From positions 124,001-188,000 of the forward strand of contig JAMZAV010001297.1 of assembly GCA_024449915.1 (NCBI GenBank): a stretch of DNA of 64,000 nucleotides. Direction: 5' to 3'. Position 1 is the stretch's first letter. Each line of letters begins with the position of its first letter. Positions 33,656-44,759 of this stretch are shown here, in pieces. The DNA is from Sweltsa coloradensis (taxonomy: Eukaryota; Arthropoda; Insecta; Plecoptera; Chloroperlidae). The notes below the pieces were generated by a model. That model was not told the origin of the DNA, did no database searches, and saw only the letters and a list, made by a program, of their open reading frames with translations. The translations under genes and the position numbers were made by a program.

Positions 33656-34574
33656 GCCTCAAATGATACAATTGGCGCATCTCGCAGGCCTAGTAAGACT
33701 AAGTTAAACCTACCGTCTATAAAGTTGCCTAGTTTTGACGGCTCTTATACAAAGTGGCTGACGTTTAGTGACAGCTTCAGAGCTATGGTTCACGACAACA
33801 ACGATGTGGCCATTATAGAAAAGTACTACTATCTGATATCTGTTCTAACAGGACAAGCATTAGAATTGATTCAAAATTTACCACTGACTGAGAATAACTA
33901 CACTGTGGCTTGGAAATTATTGGAAAATCGGTATCAAAATAAAAGGCTGATAGCATCTCAACATCTTAAAGGAGTTGATCGATATTAAATCAGTACAAAA
34001 AGAATCAGCTACTGAATTGTTACAGTTTATCAACACAGTGTCTAGTAATCTAAATGCTCTTAAGGCCCTTAGTATTGAAACACCTTTGGAAGAAGTCATA
34101 TTGTTACATCTATTCACCAGACGTTTAGATAGTAATACACGCAAAGAATGGGAACTCACTCTCAATGATCAAGCATTCCCATCACTTGATAGTTTCATCG
34201 CTTTTCTTGAACACAGAAGACAAGCTCTAGAAAACGTTCAACCCTTCAGTAACAGTAATTGTACAGATCGTAAGTTCATTACTGCTGAAGTCAAGGGAAG
34301 ATTCAATCCAAGCGATAGAAAGTCTAATGCATACATTTCTAGGCCTACAGACACAACTGTACCTAAATGTCAGAGTTGCAATGAATCACATTCGTTGTAC
34401 AAATGTGATGAGTTCAGGAACTTAAGCCTAGCTCAGAAACAATATTGTGTACAAAACAACAGGTTATGCTTCAACTGTCTTCGCACTGGGCACGTTGTCA
34501 AGTCATGCCACTCAAAGGGTTGCCGAAAGTGTGGCAAAAAACATCATACTCTGTTACACAATTCTTTATCTTGA
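33656..34574 (+). pseudogene. BEL gag, remainder, with zinc knuckles
   Basis: Downstream gag in two overlapping frames. 33725-33988 carries the conserved BEL Gag region (LPSFDGSYTKWLTFSDSF, QALELIQNLP). A frameshift near 33975-33988 leads to 33975-34574, which continues the family's Gag domain (LHLFTRRLDSNTRKEWE). It ends in cysteine/histidine zinc knuckles: CQSCNESHSLYKC, CFNCLRTGHVVKSC and CRKCGKKHHTLLH. These knuckles bind the RNA genome in the particle. A stop at 34572-34574 ends the frame. Confidence 0.85.
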
Positions 34575-34841
34575 AAACGTGGGTTTCTTCTGACATGGTT
34601 CAGAGAATTTCTAATCCTGCACCATTATGTGACAACACAGATAATGGTCACGAGGGAAGTTCAAACCAGTTTCAGAACGCATGCTGTGCATTCAAGGATA
34701 TCCAATCACATGTTCTACTATCAACAGCAATAGTCCTCATAAAAGATTGTAATGGCAAGCTTCAAGAGTGTAGAGCTCTTTTAGACAGTGGAAGTCAATC
34801 TAACTTTTGTACTGAAGATTAGTACAACGATTAGGATTAAG
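34575..34841 (+). pseudogene. BEL pol, aspartic protease fragment
   Basis: A frame overlapping the end of gag by about 130 bases (open from 34445) contains RALLDSGSQSNFC. This is the D-S-G-S active-site motif of BEL/Pao aspartic proteases, which cleave the Gag-Pol polyprotein. The frame stops at 34820-34822, right after the motif. The rest of the protease domain (to about 35000) has no uninterrupted frame. Confidence 0.75.
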
Positions 34842-35003
34842 AAACATAGGAACCCCATTTCAATTCGAGGTATCAATAACGTAGCCTCAGAATCAAAGCA
34901 TATGGTTTGAATGCCAACTGCAATCTAAAGTAGGCAACTTCAATGCTAACTTGTCATGTTTGGTTCTGCAACGCATAAACCGGCCAGATGCCAGATATTG
35001 TGA

Positions 35004-36120
35004 TTGAACATGAAAAAGTGGAATATACCCGACGTCGATTTAGCTGACCCAACATTCTTCCAGCCAGGAAGGATTGATCTGTTGATAGGGGCAGAACTCT
35101 TTTTCCATCTTCTAAGGCCTGGACGAAAGTCAAGATTAGAGAATAATTATCCTATTCTACAGGATACAGAGTTAGGTTGGATACTGGCAGGACGTTTCCA
35201 ACAAGTATGTGGCGATGCCTCTACTGCATCTGTTACCGCCCCACTTCTTGCAAACAGATGACAGTCTAGATCGGCAACTGCAACGTTTCTGGGAACTTGA
35301 GGAAGTCCACTCAAAGCCAAGAACCGACGAAGAACAAAAATGTGAGCGACATTTCCAAGAAACTGTGACAAGGAATAGTAAAGGGAGATTTGTAGTAAGG
35401 CTTCCATTCCAGGCAGATCATGAGACTCTTGGTAACTCATTCGATCAGGCAAGCTACAGATTTAAACATTTGGAAGGTCGGCTGCACAAACAACCAGAAC
35501 TACGATTGGAATACAACAAGTTTCTTGAAGAATACGAAAAGCTAGGCCATATGGTACAAGTGCAGACAGATTCAGGTGTACATTCTGACAATGTATACTA
35601 TCTCCCTCATCATGCTGTGTTTAAGGCTTCCAGCACCACAAAACCCAAAACACGAGTTGTTTTTGACGCTTCAGCCAAAACTACGAACGGTAAATCCTTA
35701 AATGATATCCTGATGGTGGGTCCTACTATTCAACAAGACTTGTGGTCAATCGTGGTACGGTTTAGAACACATCAAATTGCATTTACAGCTGACATTTCTA
35801 AAATGTATCGTCAAGTCAACGTAGATCCACGGGACACCGATATCAAAGAATTCTCTGGAGAACATCGCCTGAAGAATCTGTCAAATGTTACGAGCTTACA
35901 ACAGTCACCTACGGCACAGCTTCAGCTCCCTTCTTGGCAACACGATGCTTACAACAACTTGCCGAAGAAGAAGCTAGCAGCTATCCTCGCGCTACAGAAG
36001 TGCTAGGACGAGACTTTTACGTTGATGACTTGCTCAGTGGCTGTGACAATATCCAGGATGCTCTTCAAATCAAGATGACATGACCATGCTATTAAATAGT
36101 GGAGGATTCCCACTCAGAAA
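35004..36120 (+). pseudogene. BEL pol, reverse transcriptase region
   Basis: Protease end and linker at 35004-35261 (DLLIGAELFFHLL, LGWILAGR). The RT frame 35209-36006 has VRLPFQ, the YYLPHHAVFK and RVVFDASAK motifs, then motif A FTADISKMYRQV. After a frame break near 35880, the VTYGTASAPFLATR motif and motif C FYVDD (36015-36029, with both catalytic aspartates) lie in another frame. A further break follows near 36075. Motifs are in the order expected of BEL RT and catalytic residues are present, but split between frames. Confidence 0.85.
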
Positions 36121-37086
36121 ATGGTTTCAAACTGTCCAGAGTTACTTGAAGCAATACCTACAGAGTACAGAGAAACCCAGTTACCTCTTCAATTTGATCG
36201 CACAGACAACGTAAAACACTTGGGTTTTTTGTGGAATCCGAAGTCAGATAAGTTTCTCGTACAAAACAAAAGCTCTTCATATTCGCACGATCAAGTGTCT
36301 GCCACGAATGTTACAAAACGGAAGATTTCATCAATCATTGCGTCGATATTTGATCCATTAGGTCTCGTCAGCCCAATAGTGATTTTACATAAGATATTTC
36401 TACAGCAGTTATGGCTTCATAAACTAGACTGGGATGATCGACTACCACAAGAGTTATTGATGGAATGGAACAAGCTTCACCAACAACTTCCTTTTGTCAA
36501 CAACATTGAAATTGACCGATTAGTTCTATGCAAAGCACCAATCATAGACATACAGATTCATGGTTTCTCAGATGCATCAGAACGAGCGTATGGATCGTGT
36601 TTATATCTCAGGTCAGTCAATGTTCAAAATGAAGTTAGTATTCATCTACTGTGCTCAAAATCAAGAGTAGCACCTGTAAAAAAGGTAACTCTGCCCCGTT
36701 TAGAACTTTGTGGCGCATTGTTTTCTAGCGCAAACTGGTACAAAAAAACACTACCAATCTTGAACCTTAAGATTGACAGCACACATCTTTGGACGGATTC
36801 AACCATTGTTTCTATCATGGTTATCCTCGTCTTCAAATCGATGGGAAACATTTGTTGCGAACAGAGTATCCAAAATTCAAGAATACACTAATGTTAAGGA
36901 TTGGAAACATGTAATTTTCCCAAAAACAATCAAGCAGATCTTATTTCAAGAGGAACTGATCCTAAAACACTTAAACAACTTGATATATGGTGGCACGGAC
37001 CTGACTGGCTACAGCAACCTACTCTATCGTGGCCCTCATCCGTCCCATCATTGAACAGTGACAATTCCATATCCGAAAAAAAGTAG
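36121..37086 (+). pseudogene. BEL pol, connection and RNase H
   Basis: Frame 36121-36891 begins after the RT palm and contains VKHLGFLWNPKSDKF, then the Pao peptidase-A17-like stretch (FDPLGLVSPIVILHKIFLQQ, LDWDD). RNase H-like motifs follow: GFSDASERAYGSCLYL, LPRLELCGA and LWTDST. A frameshift at about 36820-36860 moves the continuation (FVANRVSKIQ) to the 36773-37054 frame. A second places NQADLISRGTDPKTLKQLDIWW in the 36901-37086 frame. RNase H degrades the RNA strand during reverse transcription. Confidence 0.85.
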
Positions 37087-38611
37087 AATTGTCAACACCA
37101 TGTTAGTTACTAATACTGTAACAACCGAGATTATTTCCAAATACTCGTCACTCTCGAAACTGACACACGTAGTTGCGTATTGTTTGCGATTCAACTTCAA
37201 TTGTAAGAATTCGATGTCAAGAAAGTCAGGTGTGCTATCTGCTGAGGAGCTGCAATCTGCTCTCAAAATTTGCATTAAATGTGTGCAAAAAGATGTTTAC
37301 CTTCGTGAAATTCAAGAGCTTCAAGACAACGGTCAAGTTTCAAAGAAAAGCTTACTGTTAAATCTTCATCCATTTTTAGACGTTGAAAAGTTCCTGCGAG
37401 TCGGTGGGAGACTAAATAATTCAGAACTTCCATACGATAACAAGCATCCACTTATTCTGCCACCAAATCATGATCTTACTAAATTGATTATCAATTCTGA
37501 ACATCTCAAGCTACTTCATGCTGGTCCGCAATTGTTAACTGCATCATTGCGCCAGCAATATTGGATCCCCAGAGCAAAACAAGTTATCAAGAATTGCATT
37601 CACAAATGTTTACCTTGTTTCAAACTGAAGGTATCAACATCAAAACAATTGATGGGTCAATTACCTAAAGCCCGTGTTCAACCATCTCGTCCTTTTGTGA
37701 ACACAGGAGTAGATTATGCTGGTCCTTTTTCAATAAAGACTGGATCAGTACGCAGCAAAACTACAATTAAATGCTATGTTGCAATATTTGTATGCTTTGC
37801 AGTAAAAGCTGTACACTTGGAACTAGTGAGTAATTTAACGACTGAAGCCTTTATAGCAGCGTTAAGAAGGTTTACAGCCAGAAGAGGCAAGTGTCTACAC
37901 ATTTACAGTAACAATGCTACGAACTTTGTGGGCTCAAACCGTAAGCTTCAAGAGTTGCGTAGGCTGTTCCTTACCGAATCGTTCTGCGATCAGATCAAGG
38001 AATATGCTGCAAAAGAACAATTTACGTGGCACTTCATTCCACCCAGTGCACCACACTTTGGTGGTCTCTGGGAAGCTGCAGTGAAGTCCATGAAATTTCA
38101 TTTGAAACGTGTGGTAGGGACGGCTACATTGACGTTTGAAGAATTAGCTACTCTACTTTCTCAAATTGAAGCATGTATGAATTCCCGTCCTCTTACCGTT
38201 TTGTCAAACGATCCTAATGATCCAACGTTTTTAAGTCCAGGTCATTTTCTCATAGGCGCTAGCCTACCTGAGCCAGACTTGCTTAACACGTCGACAATCA
38301 ACCAGTTATCACGTTGGCAACGAGTCCAACATATGCACCAGCAGTTGTGGAAAATGTGGTCAAGGGACTACCTCAACGGACTCCAGCAACGACAGAAATG
38401 GTCCACTTCCCACAACAATCTACAACCAGGAATGGTGTGCCTTGTTCGAGATGATCGTCTGCCTCCTCTCCAATGGAAACTGGGGGTCGTAGAGAGCATC
38501 TGCCCAGGGATTGATGGGCTTGTTCCAGTTGTCAACATACGATTAGGTCGCAACGTGATGAAGAGACCAATTCGTCATTTAATTCCTCTCCCTACTCAAT
38601 GTCTTATGTAA
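37058..38611 (+). pseudogene. BEL pol, integrase
   Basis: The longest intact frame in the window, 517 codons from an internal ATG that is not a natural start. Order: an H2C2 zinc-binding domain (HLKLLHAG...CIHKCLPC, about residues 147-190) and an integrase core with D219 (GVDYAGPF) and E339 (FGGLWEAA). A C-terminal DUF5641-like domain (WQRVQHMHQQLW...PLQWKLGVV) follows. The second catalytic aspartate, expected in the S-D-N-x-T-N-F motif, is asparagine here (codon AAC at 37910-37912, residue 285), a change predicted to abolish strand transfer. This module would join element cDNA to the genome. Confidence 0.9.
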
Positions 38612-38641
38612 TACTTCTTTGTATTTTGATCTCCAATCAAC

Positions 38642-38651
38642 GGGGGGAGTA
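38642..38651 (+). other. Polypurine tract
   Basis: GGGGGGAGTA directly precedes the 3' LTR and is the expected plus-strand priming site. Confidence 0.7.
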
Positions 38652-38864
38652 TGTTTGAGTTTAGAAGGCATAATATTGTTATGCATTGTGAGGGCTGTGA
38701 CCTCACATCATGTTTTTGTTATTAAATATGTTTTTTTAGTAGTCACTAGCAACGAACGAGTTGAAATGGATGTGAAATGAGTGTACTATGTTTGAAAGTA
38801 AAGTAATTCAAATAAATAAATAAATATACAGTCCACATTTAAAAAAGCCTACCAGTTTTATTCA
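38652..38864 (+). repeat. BEL 3' LTR
   Basis: 213 bp, TGTTTGAG...TTTTATTCA. It differs from the 5' LTR by one extra T in a T-run and an A/T change near 38766. Target duplication CCATC follows. Confidence 0.95.
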
Positions 38865-38869
38865 CCATC

Positions 38870-39207
38870 ATTACTACCTGTCGATAAAGACCATGTTACA
38901 CTGGTTGGCCTTGAGGGGAATTGATTTATTCCTCTAAAAGGCCAACAGCGTATATGTATCATTCAAAGTAAGGGGCCTGGCGTTGTTGGCCTTTGGGTAA
39001 TAAGTAAATTTCCCTTAGGCCAACAAACCTTGTTTGTATATTCAATAATAAAAAGCAGGGTGTTGACCTAAGAGGAATTTAATAATAACCCTAAGGCCAA
39101 CAACGCTTCCTGTAACGTGGTCTTTATCGACAGGTAGAAATGATGGAATTGGAGAAAAAAAGGTTGATTGCTTTACGGGAAGCGGCAGTGTGGGAAGACA
39201 CCGGCGA
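38870..39207. mobile_element. Three-hairpin palindromic element (remainder, right of BEL)
   Basis: With 32288-32357 this forms one element whose arms match: CCATCATT and TACCTGTCGATAAAGACC at left against the complement at 39120-39145. Inside are three successive hairpins: GTTGGCCT...AGGCCAAC at about 38907-38949, 38977-39022 and 39058-39111, with AT-rich loops. The outer arm continues through CCGCTTCCCGTA/TACGGGAAGCGG to about 39207. Non-coding. Confidence 0.7.
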
Positions 39208-39499
39208 ATTCCAAAACATGAAGTAATATTACAGGCACTGAGCGTTCATATACAACTAGCGCCGTTAGCGGACAAATATGGAACAAATTGAGTGAAGATT
39301 CGGCCATCTCCCATCCTTTTACATGTAATTTGCTTTGAAGATGAATAGTTTCGCAATTGAAATTTCTTGACTAAGTCCATTGGAGATAAACGAAAACAAA
39401 CACTTTTGGCCGCCGAAGCTTCAGTCCGATCGTAGGGGTGTTTAAGTATCTTGATACTTCATAATGAAGATTTAAGAAATTGATTGATTGAATATTGCT
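39208..39499. other. Unassigned, family F host flank
   Basis: No gene. The last 15-20 bp (GATTGAATATTGCTTAA) recur at 48806-48822, where they run straight into the sequence found right of the family F element. Confidence 0.4.
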
Positions 39500-41061
39500 T
39501 AATAGCCCAGGAGTGGAAGACTTTTACCCGGACAAAATTCCGAACAAGCTGAAAATTTGCACACAGGCTCAGATTAGCCTACTAAGCAATAGTTGAAAAG
39601 TCCCCCAAGCTCCGCCGCGTGCGTCTTGAGATATAGTGACAAAAGGGCTTAAGTGCCAAAAATTTGTTATTTTCAATGTCAAAAACAAAAATATTTCTAC
39701 GAAAGTCGAAAGTAAAGTTTAAATCAGTCATAAGCTTCAACCCATGCGTGGCAAAAGGGCGTAAATGCTAAAAATATGATATTCTCAATTATTTCAATAC
39801 ATTTTGACATAAGTATGTGCAACTGCAAATAATTATGTATTCATACGACGGAAACGTGAAATTGTTCCCTTTTCTTCGACCTGTGTGTTTTAAAACATGG
39901 TGGCATAAGGGCGTAAGTGACAAATATATGTTATTTTCAGTTTCAACAAACTTATTCACATTCATACATTGCAAATTATTTAGTATTCGTACGAGACAAA
40001 AGTAAACATCTTCCCCGAGCTTCGTTGCTGGCGTGTTGATAAATGGTGGCAAAAGGGCGTAACTGACATCTTAATTATGTTTTTAATAAAAAAAGGGCTT
40101 TTGACATTCAACTACGTTTATTGTAACATATGAATACCATACAATGGACACTCAATGTAAAATCCATGCATGCTGACTGACTTGCTATGGCCTGGCCAGC
40201 TTGTATGTAAAAAACCATTACAAAACCGTTGTAAGTAGCTGATTGGACATAACCAAACCTTTAAAATAATATTCCCCAGCATTCTCAAGTGGCTTGCATA
40301 GACGGATTTTTAAATGGATTCGAGCTCGAGCTGTGGACAACCTATCTTGGGCTTGACTATAGTATCAAATCACAATAGATAGAGCATGAGCAAAGAATAA
40401 ACATATTTCAATACCGATTTGATGTTTTAAATCTCAAAGTGGGAAATGAACGCTTACATAGCGGACTGAATTGCATGTGTGCCCGGCTGGCTTTGAACGC
40501 TACAAACTATTATACGTCCCCATGTTTGCCATCAAGCCAAGAGGGGATGGATGGATAGATCTATTAAATGTGCTGGTGGACTGGCAGCATATCAAATCTA
40601 GAACTCAAAGTACGCAGTTGCAAATGAAGCGCTACTGCTCAATGAAGTAAACGGAATGTACCACAGCAAAATTTATTGTGATAAAACGGTAGAAAAACAT
40701 AAGGCAACTTATATCTTAAAACTTCTGCATATATTTCATTTACTAATTTACTTTTGGTAACTGCAGCTTAGTAATTCCCACCAGCTTGGTACAAGATGGT
40801 CTCCTGTATCCAGCCGCATTTATTCACAATCACAACATGAAACATGTATTTAGTATAGACTTCTTTGTATGGAAACAGGACGAGGTGGCCGCATTACTAC
40901 ACTTCATGCAAAGTTTGCCCACTATACAGGAAAATATCCCAGCAAACAGAAATCATCTTGCCCGCAAAATGCCCTCATGGCCTGCCCGCAAGTTGCCCGT
41001 ACGGGCTCCGTACGGGCATGCCATGAGGGCGCCCTTAAAAATATGTCACCCCCGCCCGCAT

Positions 41062-41185
41062 CCTGCCCGTACGGGCAAGCCCGCATTGTAGCTCATCCTG
41101 CCCATACGGGCAAGCCCGCATTGTGGCTCATCCTGCCCGTACGGGCAAGCCCGCATTGTGGCTCATCCTGCCCGTACATGCAAGT
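41062..41185. repeat. 35-bp minisatellite with GCCCGTACGGGC palindromes
   Basis: Repeat starts at 41062, 41097, 41132 and 41167, period 35. Each unit has CCTGCCCGTACGGGCAAG followed by CCCGCATTGTGGCTCAT. The 12-bp palindrome also occurs upstream at 41000-41030 in a larger inverted arrangement. Confidence 0.85.
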
Positions 41186-41360
41186 CCACGTACGCTACGC
41201 CATCTAGTATACACGCAAGAAACCCACGAACCAAAAATAAGAATAACAAAATTAAAAAATTAATCACTTTTAAGGGGTTTAACTAATTTCATATTAGAGA
41301 TCGATAAGGAGAGAACAAGTACAATTATATAGACAGAACATCAGAAGTATAAATTTTATC

Positions 41361-41434
41361 GCCAAGACCCGGACTCGAACACGAGACACCTTCCTCCACT
41401 TCCGGACGCGTTACCCACTCGGACACTGCACCTG
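41361..41434 (-). pseudogene. tRNA-Ser-like SINE head or tRNA pseudogene
   Basis: The complement reads CAGTGTCCGAGTGGGTAACG (A-box-like, as in class II tRNAs), then GTGTTCGAGTCCGGG (B-box and T-arm). No matched acceptor stem is seen. Probably the pol III promoter of a tRNA-derived SINE. Confidence 0.5.
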
Positions 41435-42027
41435 TGAGTAACTGGGCGCGTTAGCTGGCTTACGAGCGTCTTAGCCCATGTGCGTGTATTGCGGAACGTA
41501 GCACTGCAGACGCTACTTACGCTTTCGGTATAATTTGTTATGTGTTTTGTTTTATTTTGTTTCTTTAACTTATGTTTCATGATTTTTTAACTAAAAATTA
41601 ATATATAAAATATAAGTGAAGACATGACATTCAGCAGATAAAATGTTTTTTTAAATAGACTTGAAAATCTACATGAACATTTAACAAGAACAAAAATAGG
41701 CTTATTGGATTGTACAATTAACCAAACAAGCACTGACCAAAATTAATTTTGTATAGTAGGTGAGACTTAATTAACTTAATGTGAAACTTAAAAAAATGTG
41801 TATACAATTTCGGAGAGAACGCGTGAGGATTTGCTAAGAAATAATTATAATATGAATGTAATTGTACAAAATGTAGTGCTAATACATGATATTGTGTAAT
41901 ATAATGGAAGTGTCATAAATCATTCATAATAGACTTAAATCAGTATATATATAAGATAACTATACATTGTGTGAATAAGCTTACAATCTGCTCATATTAA
42001 TACAATTATTACAATATTATTAACTTA

Positions 42028-42760
42028 CTAGAAAAACGACTAACTCGTTGTTAGACGAGTGAGTGAGCCATGTGTTGAGTACCCGGTAACATTCCCTTTC
42101 TTCCCCTACCTAGGGCCTTTCCACGGCTATCATAGGCTATAGAGTGGCGCATTATGGCCTTACAGTTGACCCTCAAAACCCTATTAATTATAGCTTTATA
42201 ATTATTATCAAACTTAAATGCAAATGTCCCGGGTACTCATCAACACATGACTCGCTCACTCGTCCAACAACGACTTTGGTGTTTTCCTAGTCTAGTTGGC
42301 GAAGCTGCTCTTTATACCCAAAATGTTGGAGACCTAGGTTCAAACTTTACGTGGGGAAAGATTTTCTAATTTCTGGATCGTAATTAAAAAATTATAAAAA
42401 AGTTTTGAAATGCATACTTTACTACGAAAACATGGGCAGTACGAAATACGACCAAAGATTGCAAGGTTTACTCAATCTCTCAGCGGAATTTAGGGGAACC
42501 TTGAGTGTGCAAGATTTTATACATTTTGGTCACTGAATACAATCACGGCCTGACAAAAATGATTCGATAAAAATAACTTCTTCGCAAACAAAACCATTGT
42601 CGTTAAATTAAAATAAAAACTACAAATTTCCATTATATTTTTCAATTTATTATTAATTTCTTGTATGTTGAAATGGTAACGGATTTTTCTCATTTTGTTA
42701 GCAGTTCTCAGTTACCTGGTCACGGATGTCTGTTTAAAATTTAAGCTCAAACTATTTGGT
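42028..42760 (-). repeat. Dispersed repeat family C, copy 2
   Basis: Matches 2302-2990. Its left end is CTAGAAAAACGAC...GTTGTTAGACGAGTGAG. An inverted version (CTCACTCGTCCAACAACG...TTTTCCTAG) lies at 42252-42290, so 42028-42290 forms a 263-bp foldback with about 60-bp arms. Both outward CTAG ends are followed by T, as in the Helitron-like family. Right boundary approximate. Confidence 0.65.
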
Positions 42761-42881
42761 CGTAGGGCCGTATGGGACCAGACAAACAAACAAACAAGAT
42801 GTAAAACCAGTGTAAATTCATCTAACTACAATTCTCTTGAGTCCACTTTGCAGTGTTCTTGGAGCAGATTCCATCCTCAAA

Positions 42882-43045
42882 CATGATGCCCGCATCTTTC
42901 TTCATCTTGCCATTAGGGCGAGATGGAGACTTGCCCGTAATCCGCCCGCAACCATGATGCCCGCATGTTGCTTCATCTTGCCATTAGGGCGAGATGGAGA
43001 CTTGCCCGTAATCCACCCGCAACCATGATGCCCGCATGTTGCAGG
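42882..43045. repeat. 71-bp minisatellite, about 2.3 copies
   Basis: CATGATGCCCGCAT recurs at 42882, 42953 and 43024. The unit includes CATCTTGCCATTAGGGCGAG and ACTTGCCCGTAATCC. Related in content to the GCCCGTA repeats at 41.0 kb. Confidence 0.85.
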
Positions 43046-44759
43046 GCAAGATACGGGTAAGATGGATATTAAATTTTACGGGCAAATTTCAACGTGCCCA
43101 TAAACCGCCCTAACGGCAACATGAGGGCAATTACCAAGATGCCCGTAATCCGCAAATAGCCCGCACTGCCCACATTGCCCGTATGGGCCCCGCAAGTTGC
43201 CCGCACTGTTCTGTTTGCTGGATATGTGTCGGCATGGTAGTTTAATGTATATGGGAGATTGAGCCCAACTCTGTGACAATAATATGTGATTTTGTTGTAG
43301 TTAACTCAAAAGAAGACTTCGTCGAACATAGAAAGTCGTCTTTGTGCCAAAAGCGTTCTTCAGATCACCATTATCCAAATAATGCTATTAAATAGTGTTG
43401 ATGTTGCGGGTAAACTTCAATGTGAGTGATGCGCATCAGTTATGCTTTTTGTCAATGAAAAAAGGGACATGCACTCTATCTTTACGCTTCACTATCGGTT
43501 TTATAGTATTACTTTTTAAGTACGACCAGGGTAACTGGACACCAAATAAATGTCAGTTAAGAGCCAAGTTTGGGATTTATCTTGAGCATGATGACCTTAA
43601 AGTCTCCAATATATTGCCGGCTGATAATCTGGCGAACGTACACGCAAATATTTTGAATCATATGACTGAATTATATAGTTTTGTCACTTACGCCATTTTG
43701 CCACTATATTACATCAAGAATCACAGCTCATGATCTGTAGTGGATCTGTAGTGGTGACACACTACAGACAGCCAAGCCCAAGCTAGGTTGTCCACATCTC
43801 CTGCTCGAATCCCTTTCAAAATACGTTTTATTATTTTTAACATGAGTTGAGTTTTCCAAGCTTTGGATTGGATATGTCAAAACTTTCCCGCTCAAAACAC
43901 ACCAGATCTTCGCCAAACTATGTCTATGCATGCCGTTTAAGAATGCGGGGGTAAATATTTTATAAATTTGGGTATGTCCAATCTGCTACTTCAACGATTT
44001 TGTAATGGTTCTTTACATACAAGCTGGCCATAGCAAGTCAGTCAGCATGCATGGATTTTACATTGAGTGTCCATTGTATGGTATTCATATGTTACAATAA
44101 ACGTAGTTGAATGTCAAAAGCCCTTTTTATATTAAAAACTTAATTATGATGTCAATTACACTCTTTTGCCACCATTTATCAAGACGCCAGCAACGAAGCT
44201 CGGGGAAGATGTTTACTTTTGTCTCGTACGAATACTAAAAAATTTGCATTTTTATGAATGTCAATAAGTTTGTAAAAACTGAAAATAACATATATTTGTC
44301 ACTTATGCCCTTATGCCACCATGTTTTAAGACACACTGGTCGAAGGAAAGGGAACAATTTCACGTTTTCGTCGTATGATTACATAATTATTTGCAGTTGC
44401 ACATACATATGTCAAAATGTATTGAAAATATTGAAAAATATCATATTTTTAGCTCTTACGCCCTTTTTCCACGCATGGGTTAAAGCTTATGACTGATTTA
44501 AACTTTATTTTTGTAAAAATATTTAATAATTTGTACATATAAGTACAAAAAAAGGTTTAAATTGAAAATAACAAATTTTTGGCACTAACGCCCTTTTGTC
44601 ACTATATCTCAAGACGCACGCGGCGGAGCTTAGGGAACTTTTCAACTATTGTTTAGAATGATCAACTGAACATGTGTGCAAATTTTCAGCTTGTTCGGAA
44701 TTTTGTCCGGGTACACCATACAAAATTTTCTTCCACTCCTGGGCTATAACGTCTCATAT

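Larger units (their letters stand above)
32358..38864 (+). mobile_element. BEL/Pao LTR retrotransposon, complete ends, defective interior
   Basis: A 6.5-kb element with near-identical LTRs (212 and 213 bp) and a perfect 5-bp target duplication CCATC (32353-32357, 38865-38869). It has a tRNA-Tyr-type primer site, a gag with zinc knuckles, a pol ordered protease-RT-RNase H-integrase as in the BEL/Pao superfamily, a purine tract, and no env-like frame. The LTRs differ by about one substitution and one homopolymer base, so the insertion is recent. The interior has an inverted duplication of the 5' end and at least six frame breaks in pol/gag, so this copy is not autonomous. Transcription would start in the 5' LTR. 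Confidence 0.95.
40938..43221. mobile_element. Candidate element with AGCAAACAGAA ends and GCCCGTA-rich subtermini
   Basis: The left end CCCAGCAAACAGAA is inverted at the right, TTCTGTTTGCTGG (43209-43221). Both are flanked by ATAT, which may be a target duplication but is low complexity. Just inside each end lie GC-rich tandem repeats based on GCCCGTA/TACGGGC. The interior contains a tRNA-like SINE head and a family C copy, so it is a nested mosaic. Confidence 0.5.
39503..44756. mobile_element. Family F: 5.25-kb element with long TIRs and TAA target duplication
   Basis: Terminal inverted repeats 39503-40375 and 43765-44756 start TAGCCCAGGAGTGGAAG. They are flanked by TAA (39500-39502, 44757-44759). 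Each TIR holds about four degenerate units of 110-170 bp around GGCAAAAGGGCGTAA. The TWA-type target duplication is compatible with PIF/Harbinger, though such long TIRs are unusual and no transposase is present. The space between the TIRs is filled with nested repeats (40938-43221) and unassigned sequence, including a 112-codon frame at 43395-43733 without motifs. Confidence 0.75.

Noticed and set aside
38611..38652. env gene in the BEL element (retrovirus-like)
   Set aside because: Only about 40 bp separates the end of the integrase frame from the 3' LTR, so there is no room for an envelope gene.
41000..43045. Regularly spaced short repeats resembling a CRISPR array
   Set aside because: The 35- and 71-bp units are contiguous minisatellites without unique spacers, in an animal-type genome.
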